From positions 3,404,253-3,468,252 of the forward strand of contig NZ_JH719395.1 of NCBI RefSeq assembly GCF_000271845.1: a DNA stretch of 64,000 bases. The letters are read 5' to 3'. Shown here piece after piece: positions 1-9,689 of the stretch; position 1 is the stretch's first letter, and each line of letters starts with the position of its first letter. Both the position numbers and the translations under genes were made by a program. This DNA comes from Rhizobium leguminosarum bv. trifolii WSM2297. GTDB lineage: Bacteria; Pseudomonadota; Alphaproteobacteria; Rhizobiales; Rhizobiaceae. The notes beneath the pieces are model-generated. The model worked only from the letters and a program-made list of their open reading frames with translations. It was not told where the DNA came from and made no database searches.

Positions 1-11
1 GACTTAACGCC

Positions 12-1421
<1,410 letters not shown>

Positions 1422-1447
1422 TCCCGTTCGCCGGATGAGAATTAAAG

Positions 1448-1482
1448 CCGCCCGATGCGTCCTGCGCATCGGGCGGTTTCGT
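1448..1482 (+). terminator. Rho-independent terminator after leuC
   Basis: A 12-base-pair perfect GC-rich stem (1448-1459 with 1465-1476) and a five-base loop, followed by a short T-rich tract, 26 bases after the leuC stop. The T tract is weak, but position and stem strength fit termination of leuC. Confidence 0.75.
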
Positions 1483-1667
1483 ATTCGTGGCGCCTCTGCC
1501 GACCACAAGATTCAGCGGGTGAGCCCGTTTGTGCATGGCCCCCTTCCCAATTTTCATCCGTTCGGGCAATCGACATCGGGAAACGCGTGTGGCCTCATCG
1601 ATTTGGGGGCGATACGCGACTGATACCGTTCAGGCTCCGGCGAACACCGCGCCATCGAGGTATGGCC

Positions 1668-2009
1668 ATGAGGCAGACCATAGTACGGAGTTTACTGCGA
1701 GTCAGCCTGATCGTGTTTGCATCGCAGGCATCGATCGCCGCCGCCGCGCCGACAACGATACCGCCGGTCATGGCCTCTTCCGGCCTGCTGCACCAGATCG
1801 CGCAAAGCAAGATGATACCGTATCTCAATGGATATCGCGGCTATAGCAGCGCCCGGTCCGGTTATATCAAGAGTTCGAACGGCTATTGGTATCCGGCGCG
1901 CGCTTTCAACGATTATTATACCGGCTCGATCGGACGGTCGCAGCGTCTGAACGGCAGCTGCAACCACGGCTTTGCCCCGACCAACGGATCCTCGAACTGC
2001 AATTATTGA
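1668..2009 (+). CDS. Small secreted protein of unknown function
   Basis: A 113-residue protein not recognised as a named family. It opens with a basic stretch (MRQTIVRSLLR) and a hydrophobic core ending in ASIAAAAP, a good Sec signal peptide with cleavage near residue 27. The mature part, about 86 residues, is rich in Tyr, Gly, Ser and Asn (GYRGYSSARSGY, NGYWYPARAF) and has two cysteines near the C-terminus (GSCNHG, SNCNY) that could form a disulfide in the periplasm. The ATG at 1668 is preferred over 1662 because GAGG at 1657-1660 then lies seven bases upstream. The composition resembles small rhizobial cell-envelope proteins; no function is claimed. It is single, between leuC and an oppositely oriented reductase gene. 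Confidence 0.6.
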   Translation: MRQTIVRSLLRVSLIVFASQASIAAAAPTTIPPVMASSGLLHQIAQSKMIPYLNGYRGYSSARSGYIKSSNGYWYPARAFNDYYTGSIGRSQRLNGSCNHGFAPTNGSSNCNY

Positions 2010-2056
2010 CAGGATCGCGGCGCGCCTCCTTCAAACGGCCGCCGCCGCGGGTTGAA

Positions 2057-2113
2057 TCATCAGAGCATGGTGTCCGCAAACCGCTCGCACGTTCGGCATC
2101 ACGCTCTGATGAT
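2057..2113. repeat. REP-like palindromic intergenic repeat (copy 1)
   Basis: Perfect 11-base inverted ends (ATCATCAGAGC at 2057-2067, its complement at 2103-2113) enclose a core with GCAAACCGCTCGCAC. It is a diverged relative of the repeats at 4459, 22951, 32657 and 37431. It lies between convergent genes. Confidence 0.7.
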
Positions 2114-2122
2114 CCCGGGCGG

Positions 2123-2953
2123 TCAGAAGGTTGCCGTCATCGGATCCGGTCCCATGCGGGCGCCGGCGCTGTCGAGCCTGGCGATCGCCGCCATGTCATC
2201 GGCATCGAGCTTGAAGTCAAACACCTGCAAATTCTCCTCGATACGCGACGGCGTCACCGATTTCGGGATGACGACGAGGCCGCTGTCGATGTGCCAGCGG
2301 ATGATGACCTGGGCCGGCGTCTTCCGATGCTTGCCGGCGATCTCGCCGATAACGGGATTGGAAATGAACTTGCCCTGGCCGAGCGGGCTCCAGGATTCGG
2401 TGGCAATGTTCAGCTTTTTGTGGGCTTCCTGCGCCGCCTTCTGCTGGAAATCGGGATGCAGTTCGATCTGGTTGATGACGGGAACGACGCCGGTTTCGCC
2501 GATGATGCGCTCCAGATGTTCAGGATTGAAATTCGACACGCCGATCGAGCGGGCGCGGCCCTCCTCGCGGATTCGCACGAAGGCCTTCCAGGTCTCGGTG
2601 TAGAGGCCGCGATGCGGCGACGGCCAGTGAACGAGATAGAGGTCGACATAGTCGGAGCCGAGCTTCTTCAGGCTGCCGTCGAAGGCGCGCAGCGTATTGT
2701 CGTAGCCCTGGTCGGTATTTCGGAGCTTGGTGGTGACGAAGATATCCTTGCGGTCAAGACCGGAGGACATGATGCCTTCGCCGACACCCTCCTCGTTGTC
2801 GTAGCCGGAGGCCGTATCGATATGGCGATAGCCGGCAGCGATTGCGGTGCGCACCGTCGGGGCGGCAATCTCCTGCGGCGTCTGCCAGACGCCGAGCCCG
2901 ACCTGGGGAATGGAATGTCCGTCATGGAAAGTGATGATGGGTTGAGCGGTCAC
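2123..2953 (-). CDS. Aldo/keto reductase (2,5-diketo-D-gluconate reductase type)
   Basis: NADPH-dependent cytosolic aldehyde/ketone reductase of the AKR superfamily, 276 residues as usual for the AKR5-like DkgA/DkgB group. Visible signatures: GYRHIDTASGYDNEEGVGEGI near residue 42 with the catalytic Asp and Tyr, the catalytic His in LYLVHWPSP near residue 108, SIGVSNFNPEHLERI near 138, and the cofactor-binding IPKSVTPSRIEEN near 229. The substrate cannot be assigned: family members reduce diketogluconate, methylglyoxal or other small carbonyls. The gene is single, convergent with the small secreted protein gene. The ATG at 2953 gives a normal N-terminus (MTAQPIITFHDGHSIPQVGLG) and is accepted. 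Confidence 0.9.
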   Translation of the reverse strand: MTAQPIITFHDGHSIPQVGLGVWQTPQEIAAPTVRTAIAAGYRHIDTASGYDNEEGVGEGIMSSGLDRKDIFVTTKLRNTDQGYDNTLRAFDGSLKKLGSDYVDLYLVHWPSPHRGLYTETWKAFVRIREEGRARSIGVSNFNPEHLERIIGETGVVPVINQIELHPDFQQKAAQEAHKKLNIATESWSPLGQGKFISNPVIGEIAGKHRKTPAQVIIRWHIDSGLVVIPKSVTPSRIEENLQVFDFKLDADDMAAIARLDSAGARMGPDPMTATF

Positions 2954-3086
2954 AATATTTCTCCGGGAGTTTGAAGAATTGGACGAGGCATGAATTGCGC
3001 CCGCGCATGCGCGGACGTCCCGGAACGCATTTCAGCCGCAGCGTTCGGTCACCGGAAACATATAGGCGGCCTCGTCCGGAAGACAA

Positions 3087-3635
3087 TCAGAGAACCCGGA
3101 CGATCGTTCCCTTTCGAATGTGCGGCAGAAGCCGGCGCATGTCGCTGAGGCTGACTGCCACGCAGCCGGCCGTCGGCTCGTAGCCCGGCCTGATGAGATG
3201 GAAGAAGATCGCCGAGCCGCGATAACGCGCACGCGAGGAAATATTCCAGTCCATCACCAGGCAGATATCGTAGAGCCCGTCGCCGCGCCGCATCTCTTCA
3301 TGGCTTGCACCGAAGGGCGCCCTGACGAGGCGGTTATAGCCGGCATTGTCAGGCTGATCGCACCAGAGCATGTCGGCACGGATGCGGCGGATGGGAAGAG
3401 AGGTGGCGAGCCGGCCGTTCCGCTCGCCGCGCCGGAAGCCGGATATCAGCCGCATCGAGGCGATCGGCGTGGCGCCGTCGCCCTCGCGTTTGATCACGGT
3501 CCGACCGGACCGGCCGATCGCCGCAGGCACGGTTATCGCACCGAGCCGGACGATCGCCCGGCTCTTCTTGCCCGGGGCGGGCCGCACCACGATCGTCGAC
3601 GGCTTCATCCCCGGCGCCCGCCTTGTTTTTTCCAT
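3087..3635 (-). CDS. L,D-transpeptidase (YkuD) family protein
   Basis: About 182 residues, essentially a single YkuD-type catalytic domain. The active-site signature is seen as a His (FFHLIRP) about ten residues before TAGCVAVS, which carries the nucleophilic Cys; the usual S/T-x-G-C pattern is present. Family members make L,D cross-links in peptidoglycan or attach proteins to it; this short form (the 'catalytic L,D-TPase' of COG3786) is of unproved activity. No convincing signal peptide is seen. The start is uncertain: ATG at 3635 (GCGAGAAAA upstream), 3608 and 3680 are all possible, and upstream extension would run into the promoter of the divergent response regulator. Confidence 0.75.
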   Translation of the reverse strand: MEKTRRAPGMKPSTIVVRPAPGKKSRAIVRLGAITVPAAIGRSGRTVIKREGDGATPIASMRLISGFRRGERNGRLATSLPIRRIRADMLWCDQPDNAGYNRLVRAPFGASHEEMRRGDGLYDICLVMDWNISSRARYRGSAIFFHLIRPGYEPTAGCVAVSLSDMRRLLPHIRKGTIVRVL

Positions 3636-3774
3636 TTTTCTCGCATGTCTTGGATTGTCTGGGGTTCCAATTGAAATCATATGAAATCCTGTGCGGCAAC
3701 AGTCCGCCGCCCGATCCTTGCCAAAACAGGAATTTGGCGTAGGACTAGGGAACTTAACATGAGGACGCAACGGC

Positions 3775-4458
3775 ATGACCGCACGCACCATTCTTCTGGT
3801 GGATGACGACGATGATCTTCGTCAGACGCTGACGGAGCAATTGTCGCTGTATGAGGAATTTTCGGTTCTGCAGGAAGCCAACGCCGGCAAAGGTGTTGCG
3901 ACCGCTCGCTCGACACCGGTCGACCTGCTGATCATGGATGTCGGTCTTCCGGATATGGATGGCCGCGAGGCGGTGAAGCTGCTGCGCAAGGGCGGCTTCA
4001 AGGCGCCGATCATCATGCTGACCGGCCACGATACCGATTCGGATACGATCCTCGGCCTCGAAGCCGGCGCCAACGACTATGTCACCAAGCCTTTCCGCTT
4101 CGCCGTGCTGCTCGCGCGCATTCGCGTGCAATTGCGCCAGCACGAACAGAGCGAGGATGCGACCTTCACCGTCGGCCCCTACCTGTTCAAGCCGAGCCAG
4201 AAGCTGCTCACCACCGATAACGGCCAGAAGATCCGGCTGACGGAAAAGGAGGCGGCGATCATCCGCTATCTCTACCGCGCCGAACAGAAGGTCGTCACCC
4301 GCGACGTGCTTCTCGAAGAGGTCTGGGGCTATAACTCCGGCGTGACGACCCACACACTGGAAACCCACGTCTACCGCTTGCGCCAGAAGATCGAGCGCGA
4401 TCCTTCCAATGCCGAAATCCTCGTGACCGAAAACGGCGGCTACAAGATCATACCCTAG
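3775..4458 (+). CDS. OmpR-family two-component response regulator
   Basis: A 227-residue DNA-binding response regulator. Residues 1-120 form the receiver: acidic pocket DDDDD near 10-14, phospho-acceptor Asp55 in IMDVGLPDMDG, switch Thr in MLTGHD, and the conserved Lys in VTKPF. Residues from about 130 form a winged-helix effector (LTEKEAAIIRYLYR, then HTLETHVYRLRQKIE with the recognition helix, and a C-terminal ENGGYKI hairpin). No histidine kinase lies beside it, so its partner is elsewhere; the next gene encodes a lone cyclic-nucleotide-binding domain. The target genes are unknown. It is divergent from the L,D-transpeptidase gene, with about 140 bases between them. Confidence 0.92.
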   Translation: MTARTILLVDDDDDLRQTLTEQLSLYEEFSVLQEANAGKGVATARSTPVDLLIMDVGLPDMDGREAVKLLRKGGFKAPIIMLTGHDTDSDTILGLEAGANDYVTKPFRFAVLLARIRVQLRQHEQSEDATFTVGPYLFKPSQKLLTTDNGQKIRLTEKEAAIIRYLYRAEQKVVTRDVLLEEVWGYNSGVTTHTLETHVYRLRQKIERDPSNAEILVTENGGYKIIP

Positions 4459-4555
4459 GCATTTCGGTTTTCTCCGAATCACGGAAATGCTCTATCTCTT
4501 TGTATTCACGTAATTCCAGCAAAACCCGCTCTGCGCTTTTGCTGGAATTGCTCTA
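4459..4555. repeat. REP-like palindromic repeat, two hairpins (copy 2)
   Basis: Starts directly at the response-regulator stop. Two imperfect palindromes: GCATTTC...GGAAATGC (about 4459-4490) and AATTCCAGCAAAA...TTTTGCTGGAATT (about 4512-4549). The same two modules, in reverse order, make up the repeat at 32657-32756. Confidence 0.75.
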
Positions 4556-4570
4556 AGGCGAAAAGCCCGC

Positions 4571-5026
4571 ATGGCGCTGACCGACGACATCCGCATGCTC
4601 GCGCAGCTTCCTTTGTTCAAGGACATGAACGAGGATCAGCTGCGGTTGATCGCCTTCGGCGCCGACCGGCGGATGATTGCCGCCGGCCAGATGCTGTTTC
4701 GCCAGGGCTCGCCGGCCGAAAGCGCCTATGTCATCCTCAGCGGTAGCCTGGAGCTGAGCGCAACGAGCAGCGACGGCATCCAGCGGACAGGGGGGATCGC
4801 CGGTCCCGGAACACTGGTTTCCGAGCTCGCCCTGGTCACGCTGGTGGAACGAAAATTCACTGCGATCGCCCGCGAGGACACCAGCATCATCCGCATCACC
4901 CGTGCCCTCTTCCACCGGCTGATCGAGGAATATCCGGAGGCGGCCCGGCTGATCGAGAACCGCATCCGCGACAATCTCGCCGAACTTGCGGCAAAGGCCG
5001 CAAGCCAGTTCTACCGCTTCAGCTGA
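4571..5026 (+). CDS. Cyclic-nucleotide-binding domain protein (no HTH)
   Basis: A 151-residue protein consisting of one Crp/Fnr-type cNMP-binding beta-barrel: LFKDMNEDQLRLIAFGADRR at the start, LFRQGSPAESAYVILSGSLEL in the middle, then a dimer-type helix (RLIENRIRDNLAELAAKA). The C-terminal helix-turn-helix of CRP/FNR proteins is absent, so it is unlikely to bind DNA itself. The phosphate-binding cassette is divergent (GPGTLVSELALVT), so ligand binding is uncertain. It lies about 110 bases after the response regulator on the same strand, across a repeat, and may be co-transcribed; a regulatory link is inference only. Confidence 0.8.
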   Translation: MALTDDIRMLAQLPLFKDMNEDQLRLIAFGADRRMIAAGQMLFRQGSPAESAYVILSGSLELSATSSDGIQRTGGIAGPGTLVSELALVTLVERKFTAIAREDTSIIRITRALFHRLIEEYPEAARLIENRIRDNLAELAAKAASQFYRFS

Positions 5027-5032
5027 TTGCTG

Positions 5033-5836
5033 TCAGAAATCGAAATGCGCCGTCACCGGCACATGGTCGGAGGGCCGATCCCAGCCGCGCGCTTCCTTGA
5101 GGATCTCGATGCGCTTGAGATGTGGCCCGAGCTCCGGTGACGACCAGATGTGGTCGAGACGGCGGCCGCGATCGGCAGCCTCCCAGTCCTTGGCGCGGTA
5201 GCTCCACCAGGTATAGAGCTTTTCGCTTTCCGGCACATGCTGGCGCATCAGATCGTGCCAGCCTCCGCGCTTCATCACCTCGAGCAGCCCGTCGGTCTCG
5301 ACGGGCGTATGGCTGACGATCTTCAGCAGCTGCTTATGCGACCAGACATCATGCTCCAGCGGCGCGATGTTCAAGTCGCCGACGAGGATCGAAGAGGTAT
5401 TTGCCTCACCATTGGCTTTCAGCTGCTTCATCTCCTCGATGAAATCGAGCTTGTGGCCGAATTTCGGATTGATCGTACGGTCCGGCTCGTCGCCGCCGGC
5501 CGGAACGTAAAAATTATGCAGCCGGATACGACGATTGCCGCGCTCGACGATCGCCGAGATGTGGCGGGCATCGCCGACCCCGCAATAATCCTGCCGGTGA
5601 TCCTCCGTCAGCGGAAGGCGCGAGGCAATCGCCACGCCGTGATAGCCCTTTTGGCCATGGATGATGATGTGATCGTAGCCCATCGCCCGCAAGGGTGCGG
5701 CAGGAAACAGCTCGTTCGGCACCTTGGTTTCCTGCAGGCAGAGAATATCCGGCCGGTGTTTGAGAACGAGCTGCTCGACGATCGGCATGCGCAGCCGCAC
5801 CGAGTTGATGTTCCAGGTAGTGATCGAAAAGCTCAT
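5033..5836 (-). CDS. xthA: Exodeoxyribonuclease III
   Basis: AP endonuclease / 3'-5' exonuclease of base-excision repair, 267 residues. Endonuclease/exonuclease/phosphatase-fold motifs are in order: TWNINSVRLR at the N-terminus, LCLQETKV with the metal-binding Glu near residue 36, LHNFYVPAGGDE near 105, LVGDLNIAP with the Asp/Asn pair near 150, and the C-terminal RLDHIWSS...SDHVPVTAHF with the catalytic Asp-His. All catalytic positions look intact. Convergent with the cNMP-binding gene, only six bases apart. Rhizobia carry more than one XthA-like gene, so the symbol marks the family. Confidence 0.92.
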   Translation of the reverse strand: MSFSITTWNINSVRLRMPIVEQLVLKHRPDILCLQETKVPNELFPAAPLRAMGYDHIIIHGQKGYHGVAIASRLPLTEDHRQDYCGVGDARHISAIVERGNRRIRLHNFYVPAGGDEPDRTINPKFGHKLDFIEEMKQLKANGEANTSSILVGDLNIAPLEHDVWSHKQLLKIVSHTPVETDGLLEVMKRGGWHDLMRQHVPESEKLYTWWSYRAKDWEAADRGRRLDHIWSSPELGPHLKRIEILKEARGWDRPSDHVPVTAHFDF

Positions 5837-5928
5837 GCCCCATGCCCTCTCACGCGTTCATGAAAGGGCTTTAGAACAAAGGCGGACCGGAGGGAACCGC
5901 CCGTATAAGGCGATCAACCGAAAACGAC

Positions 5929-6597
5929 TCAATCACGCGATTGAGGCGTGCCCGGAATGGTCTCATAGGGCACGCGGAACACACGATCGTCGAACTGCAT
6001 GCCCGTCTTGACGTTGAAGATCATCACCGACGTGTCCTTGCCCTGGTTGTCGGTGATCGTCCACTGACGCAGGTCGTAGGTCTTCGGGTCGAACATCATG
6101 GTGATCGTCGAATTGCCGAACACCGTATTGTTGCCGAGCGCGATCGTCGTCAGATCAGACTCTTCCTTCACGCCCTTCACCATACCGGCAGACAGGTCGA
6201 TATGCTGTGCCAGCAGCAGGCTGAGCGGCGTCTTGGAGAGCGGATAAAGATCCCAGGTTTTCAGCTTGGTATTGCCGATGGCGACGTTTTTGCCATCGGC
6301 GATCACCCGCATCGGCGACGGGTCGTCATAGTTGAAGCGCAGTTTGCCGGGGCGCTGGATAAAGAACTTGCCGCCGGTCTGCTCGCCGCGCGGACCGAAC
6401 TGCACGAACTCGCCCTGCATCGTCGTGACGCCGGAGAAATGATCGGCGATCGCCTGCGCCGTGCCCGAGGCGGGAGCCGCCGCCTGCGCATGAGCACCCA
6501 GGGGAATGGCGCTCGCCATCGCAGCGATGGCAAAAGCGCCGAGCAGATCGCGGCGCGTCATCGTCAGGCCGGAGAGGAAGGTGTCGGAGTTACTCAT
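5929..6597 (-). CDS. lolA: Outer-membrane lipoprotein carrier protein LolA
   Basis: Periplasmic chaperone that takes lipoproteins from LolCDE to the outer membrane. The 222-residue precursor has a signal peptide with a twin-arginine-like start (TRRDLLGAFAIAAMASAIPLGAHAQA), then the LolA barrel: IADHFSGVTTMQGEFVQFGP, GKFFIQRPGKLRFNYDDPSPMRVIADGKNVAI and MMFDPKTYDLRQWTITDNQGKDTSVMIF, the typical order. AAGGAG lies seven bases before the ATG at 6597. It sits 141 bases downstream of ftsK on the same strand, a common order in the Rhizobiales. Whether export is by Tat or Sec is not decided by sequence alone. Confidence 0.92.
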   Translation of the reverse strand: MSNSDTFLSGLTMTRRDLLGAFAIAAMASAIPLGAHAQAAAPASGTAQAIADHFSGVTTMQGEFVQFGPRGEQTGGKFFIQRPGKLRFNYDDPSPMRVIADGKNVAIGNTKLKTWDLYPLSKTPLSLLLAQHIDLSAGMVKGVKEESDLTTIALGNNTVFGNSTITMMFDPKTYDLRQWTITDNQGKDTSVMIFNVKTGMQFDDRVFRVPYETIPGTPQSRD

Positions 6598-6738
6598 CTA
6601 AATCTCCTTTATGCGATCTGCATGCTGCCGAAAGGCGGCGTCTTCAAGGCGTTGCGATCGGCCCCGCGAAAGCTAACGGCTTGTCTGCCGTCAGGTTTCC
6701 GCAAAAGCGGTCCTCATGGGAAATATATGCCGATTATT

Positions 6739-9408
6739 TCAGCGGTCGAGGATGTCGCCTTCGGTGGGAACGAGAATTTCGCGTTTGCCGGCATGGTTGG
6801 CCGGCCCGATGATGCCTTCCTTTTCCATCCGCTCAATGAGCGAGGCGGCCCGGTTGTAGCCGATACCGAGCCGGCGCTGGACATAGGAGGTCGAAGCCTT
6901 GCCGTCACGCAGCACGATGGCGACGGCCTGATCGTAAGGATCTTCCGAATCCGAAAGGTTCGACGTGCCGGCCGGGCCGCCGCCGCCGTAATCGCCATCC
7001 TCGTCGTCATCGGCGGTGATCGCATCGAGATATTGCGGCGAGCCCTGGCTCTTCAGGTAGGAGACGATCTCTTCCACCTCGACATCCGAGACGAACGGGC
7101 CGTGCACGCGCTGGATACGTCCGCCGCCCGCCATGTAGAGCATGTCGCCCATGCCGAGCAGCTGTTCTGCGCCCTGTTCGCCGAGAATGGTGCGGCTGTC
7201 GATCTTCGAGGTCACCTGGAAGGAGATTCGGGTCGGGAAGTTCGCCTTGATCGTGCCGGTGATGACGTCGACCGAGGGGCGCTGTGTCGCCATGATCACG
7301 TGGATGCCGGCCGCGCGCGCCATCTGCGCCAGGCGCTGCACGGCGCCTTCGATATCCTTGCCGGCGACCATCATCAAATCGGCCATCTCGTCGATGATGA
7401 CGACGATATAGGGCATCGGCCTGAGGTCGAATTCTTCTGTCTCGTACATTGCCTCGCCGGTATGGCGATCGAAGCCGGTCTGCACCGTGCGCGAGATCGC
7501 CTCGCCCTTCGACAAGGCCTGCTCGACGCGGGTGTTGAAGCCGTCGATGTTGCGCACGCCGATCTTCGACATCTTCTTGTAGCGCTCTTCCATCTCGCGC
7601 ACGGTCCATTTCAGCGCGACGACGGCCTTTTTCGGATCGGTGACGACAGGCGAAAGCAGATGCGGAATGCCGTCATAGACGGAAAGTTCGAGCATCTTCG
7701 GGTCGATCATGATCAGTCGGCATTGTTCCGGCGTCATGCGGTAGAGCAGCGACAGGATCATCGTGTTGATGGCGACCGATTTGCCCGAGCCGGTGGTACC
7801 GGCGACGAGCAGATGCGGCATCTTGGCGAGATCGGCGATGACGGCTTCGCCGCCGATCGTCTTGCCGAGCGCCATGGCGAGTTTTGCCTTGCTACCTTCG
7901 AAGTCGCGGGAGGCGATAAGTTCACGCAGGTAGACGGTCTCGCGCGTCTGGTTCGGCAATTCGATGCCGATCGCGTTGCGGCCGGGCACGACGGCGACGC
8001 GGGCGGCAATGGCGCTCATCGAGCGGGCGATGTCGTCGGCAAGGCCGATGACGCGCGACGACTTGATGCCGGGCGCCGGCTCCAGTTCATAGAGTGTGAC
8101 GACGGGGCCGGGGCGGACATGGATGATCTCGCCCTTGACGCCGAAATCCTCGAGCACGCCTTCGAGCATGCGGGCGTTCTGCTCCAGCGCATCGGCTGAA
8201 AGCGTGGAGTCGCGCACGACATTCCGCGGTTCGGCAAGCAGATGCATCGAGGGAAGCTGGAAACCCTCTGGGCGGATGAACGAGCCCTGCGCCTCGCGCT
8301 CGATGCGGGCGCTGGGCTTCGGACGCGCGACCACGGGTACGACGCGCGGTTCCGGCTTGCCGGCAGCCTTTGCCGGTGCGCGGATCATCCAGTCGTCGTC
8401 ATCATCGTCGGGCAGGATATCGGCCGGGCGCGGCGGCATGTCGGCATCGAAGGGCAGATCGTCGTCGTCATCCTCGTCATCGACAGACAGCGACGGCGCA
8501 GAGACGATGCGCCGCGGCGAAGTCGCCCGCGTCTCCATCGACGGCTCCATCCGCTCGCCGCGGACGGTGGACGCCTTGGCGCGCACCGGTTCGTTCAGCG
8601 TCCCGAACTCGTCATCGTTGAAATCATAGGGGGATTCGAAATCACCCTGGCGGCGCTTGCGCGGCCCCATGCCGAAGAGCCGGCGCAGCCGGCCTTGGCT
8701 CATGTACCAGGCATGTGTCATCGCACCGCTGAGAGCGACCCAGCGCGACTCGTCGTCCTCGTCCTCGTCTCCGACGACGCGGGCCTTGCTTGTTCTATCG
8801 ACGTAATCTTCCTCGATCTCCTCCTCGGCATCGCTGCGGCCGACGAGGCCCGACGCAAACAGCATCATCCAGGCGGTCGGTGCCGCAAAGATGCAGCCGA
8901 CGACCATGGCGAATGTGCCGGTGGGATAGGCGCCGACGAAGAGCGCAGGAAAACGCAGGATCATATCGCCGACGACGCCGCCGATGCCGTTCGGGATCGG
9001 CCAGGTGAGCGGTGGCGGAAAACAGCCGATCACGGCGCAGGATAGCACCGTGCCGGCAAGCCAGGCCCCGGCACGGGCGGGAATGCGGCTGAAGCGACGG
9101 CCCGAGATCAGCGTCAGCGCCCAGGCGACGATCGGCAGCATCGAAACGACGCTGGCAAGGCCGAGGAACTGCATGACGATATCGGCAAAGGCAGCGCCGC
9201 TGTAACCGAGGATATTTGTCGGCAGGTTGGCCGTGGCATAGGAATAGCTCGGATCCGCGACGTTCCAGGTCGCCAGCGCCGCCACGCAGAGTGCCAGCAG
9301 CAGAAAGATCGCAAAGCCGATGAGCGCCTGGATCTGCCGCAGCATGAATGCCGAGAAGGAGAACCGATCCGGACGGCCATCCATCGCCGGCGACGTGCTT
9401 CTTGCCAT
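6739..9408 (-). CDS. ftsK: DNA translocase FtsK
   Basis: Septal DNA pump that clears chromosome termini and activates XerCD recombination. About 889 residues. The N-terminal 200 residues hold four to five membrane segments ([36 protein letters not shown] and others). An acidic/proline-rich linker of about 200 residues follows ([12 protein letters not shown]). The motor starts near residue 400, with Walker [14 protein letters not shown] near 540, Walker [15 protein letters not shown] near 640, and the C-terminal winged-helix gamma domain ([35 protein letters not shown]) that reads KOPS sites. The start at 9408 gives [12 protein letters not shown]; in-frame starts at 9438 and 9447 also exist. 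Single transcript, facing lolA. Confidence 0.95.
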   Translation of the reverse strand: MARSTSPAMDGRPDRFSFSAFMLRQIQALIGFAIFLLLALCVAALATWNVADPSYSYATANLPTNILGYSGAAFADIVMQFLGLASVVSMLPIVAWALTLISGRRFSRIPARAGAWLAGTVLSCAVIGCFPPPLTWPIPNGIGGVVGDMILRFPALFVGAYPTGTFAMVVGCIFAAPTAWMMLFASGLVGRSDAEEEIEEDYVDRTSKARVVGDEDEDDESRWVALSGAMTHAWYMSQGRLRRLFGMGPRKRRQGDFESPYDFNDDEFGTLNEPVRAKASTVRGERMEPSMETRATSPRRIVSAPSLSVDDEDDDDDLPFDADMPPRPADILPDDDDDDWMIRAPAKAAGKPEPRVVPVVARPKPSARIEREAQGSFIRPEGFQLPSMHLLAEPRNVVRDSTLSADALEQNARMLEGVLEDFGVKGEIIHVRPGPVVTLYELEPAPGIKSSRVIGLADDIARSMSAIAARVAVVPGRNAIGIELPNQTRETVYLRELIASRDFEGSKAKLAMALGKTIGGEAVIADLAKMPHLLVAGTTGSGKSVAINTMILSLLYRMTPEQCRLIMIDPKMLELSVYDGIPHLLSPVVTDPKKAVVALKWTVREMEERYKKMSKIGVRNIDGFNTRVEQALSKGEAISRTVQTGFDRHTGEAMYETEEFDLRPMPYIVVIIDEMADLMMVAGKDIEGAVQRLAQMARAAGIHVIMATQRPSVDVITGTIKANFPTRISFQVTSKIDSRTILGEQGAEQLLGMGDMLYMAGGGRIQRVHGPFVSDVEVEEIVSYLKSQGSPQYLDAITADDDEDGDYGGGGPAGTSNLSDSEDPYDQAVAIVLRDGKASTSYVQRRLGIGYNRAASLIERMEKEGIIGPANHAGKREILVPTEGDILDR

Positions 9409-9550
9409 GTGTCTAACCCGTCCAATGCCTGAGGGCATGCGAATCACCGAAGCTTCGCCATGCCAAAATGCGTCCGCTCTACCTAATCAGAGCCGGGTTA
9501 AAGTGATGTTAACCATGCATGCTTGGGCGTGCATTCCGGACAGGGAAATG

Positions 9551-9582
9551 AAAAAAGGCCCGAACTTTGAAAAGTCCGGGCC
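9551..9582 (-). terminator. Rho-independent terminator downstream of amtB
   Basis: GGCCCG-AACTTT and AAGTCCGGGCC form a stem of about 12 pairs. On the minus strand it is followed by six T residues. It is the last of three hairpins after the amtB stop and the only one with a proper T tract. Confidence 0.8.
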
Positions 9583-9598
9583 AAATGCGGTCTATGGC

Positions 9599-9627
9599 AG
9601 CTTTTCCGGGTCTAACCCGGAAAAGCT
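9599..9627. repeat. Perfect 13-bp hairpin between amtB and its terminator
   Basis: AGCTTTTCCGGGT and its exact complement flank a three-base loop. There is no T tract on either side. It may protect the 3' end of the glnK-amtB mRNA or be a small palindromic repeat. Confidence 0.7.
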
Positions 9628-9653
9628 CTAGATAGGCCGCGACGGGCCGTGAA

Positions 9654-9678
9654 GCGGCGCCCTTGTGCCGGGCGCCGC
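9654..9678. repeat. GC-rich hairpin just after amtB stop
   Basis: GCGGCGCCC and GGGCGCCGC with a seven-base loop, within 15 bases of the amtB stop. It is the first of three consecutive hairpins in the amtB 3' region. Confidence 0.6.
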
Positions 9679-9689
9679 AAACCCTGTGA

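Noticed and set aside
5941..8199. Long open frame on the plus strand opposite lolA and ftsK
   Set aside because: It is the antisense shadow of ftsK and lolA, His- and Arg-rich, with no family motif; high GC at third positions creates such frames.
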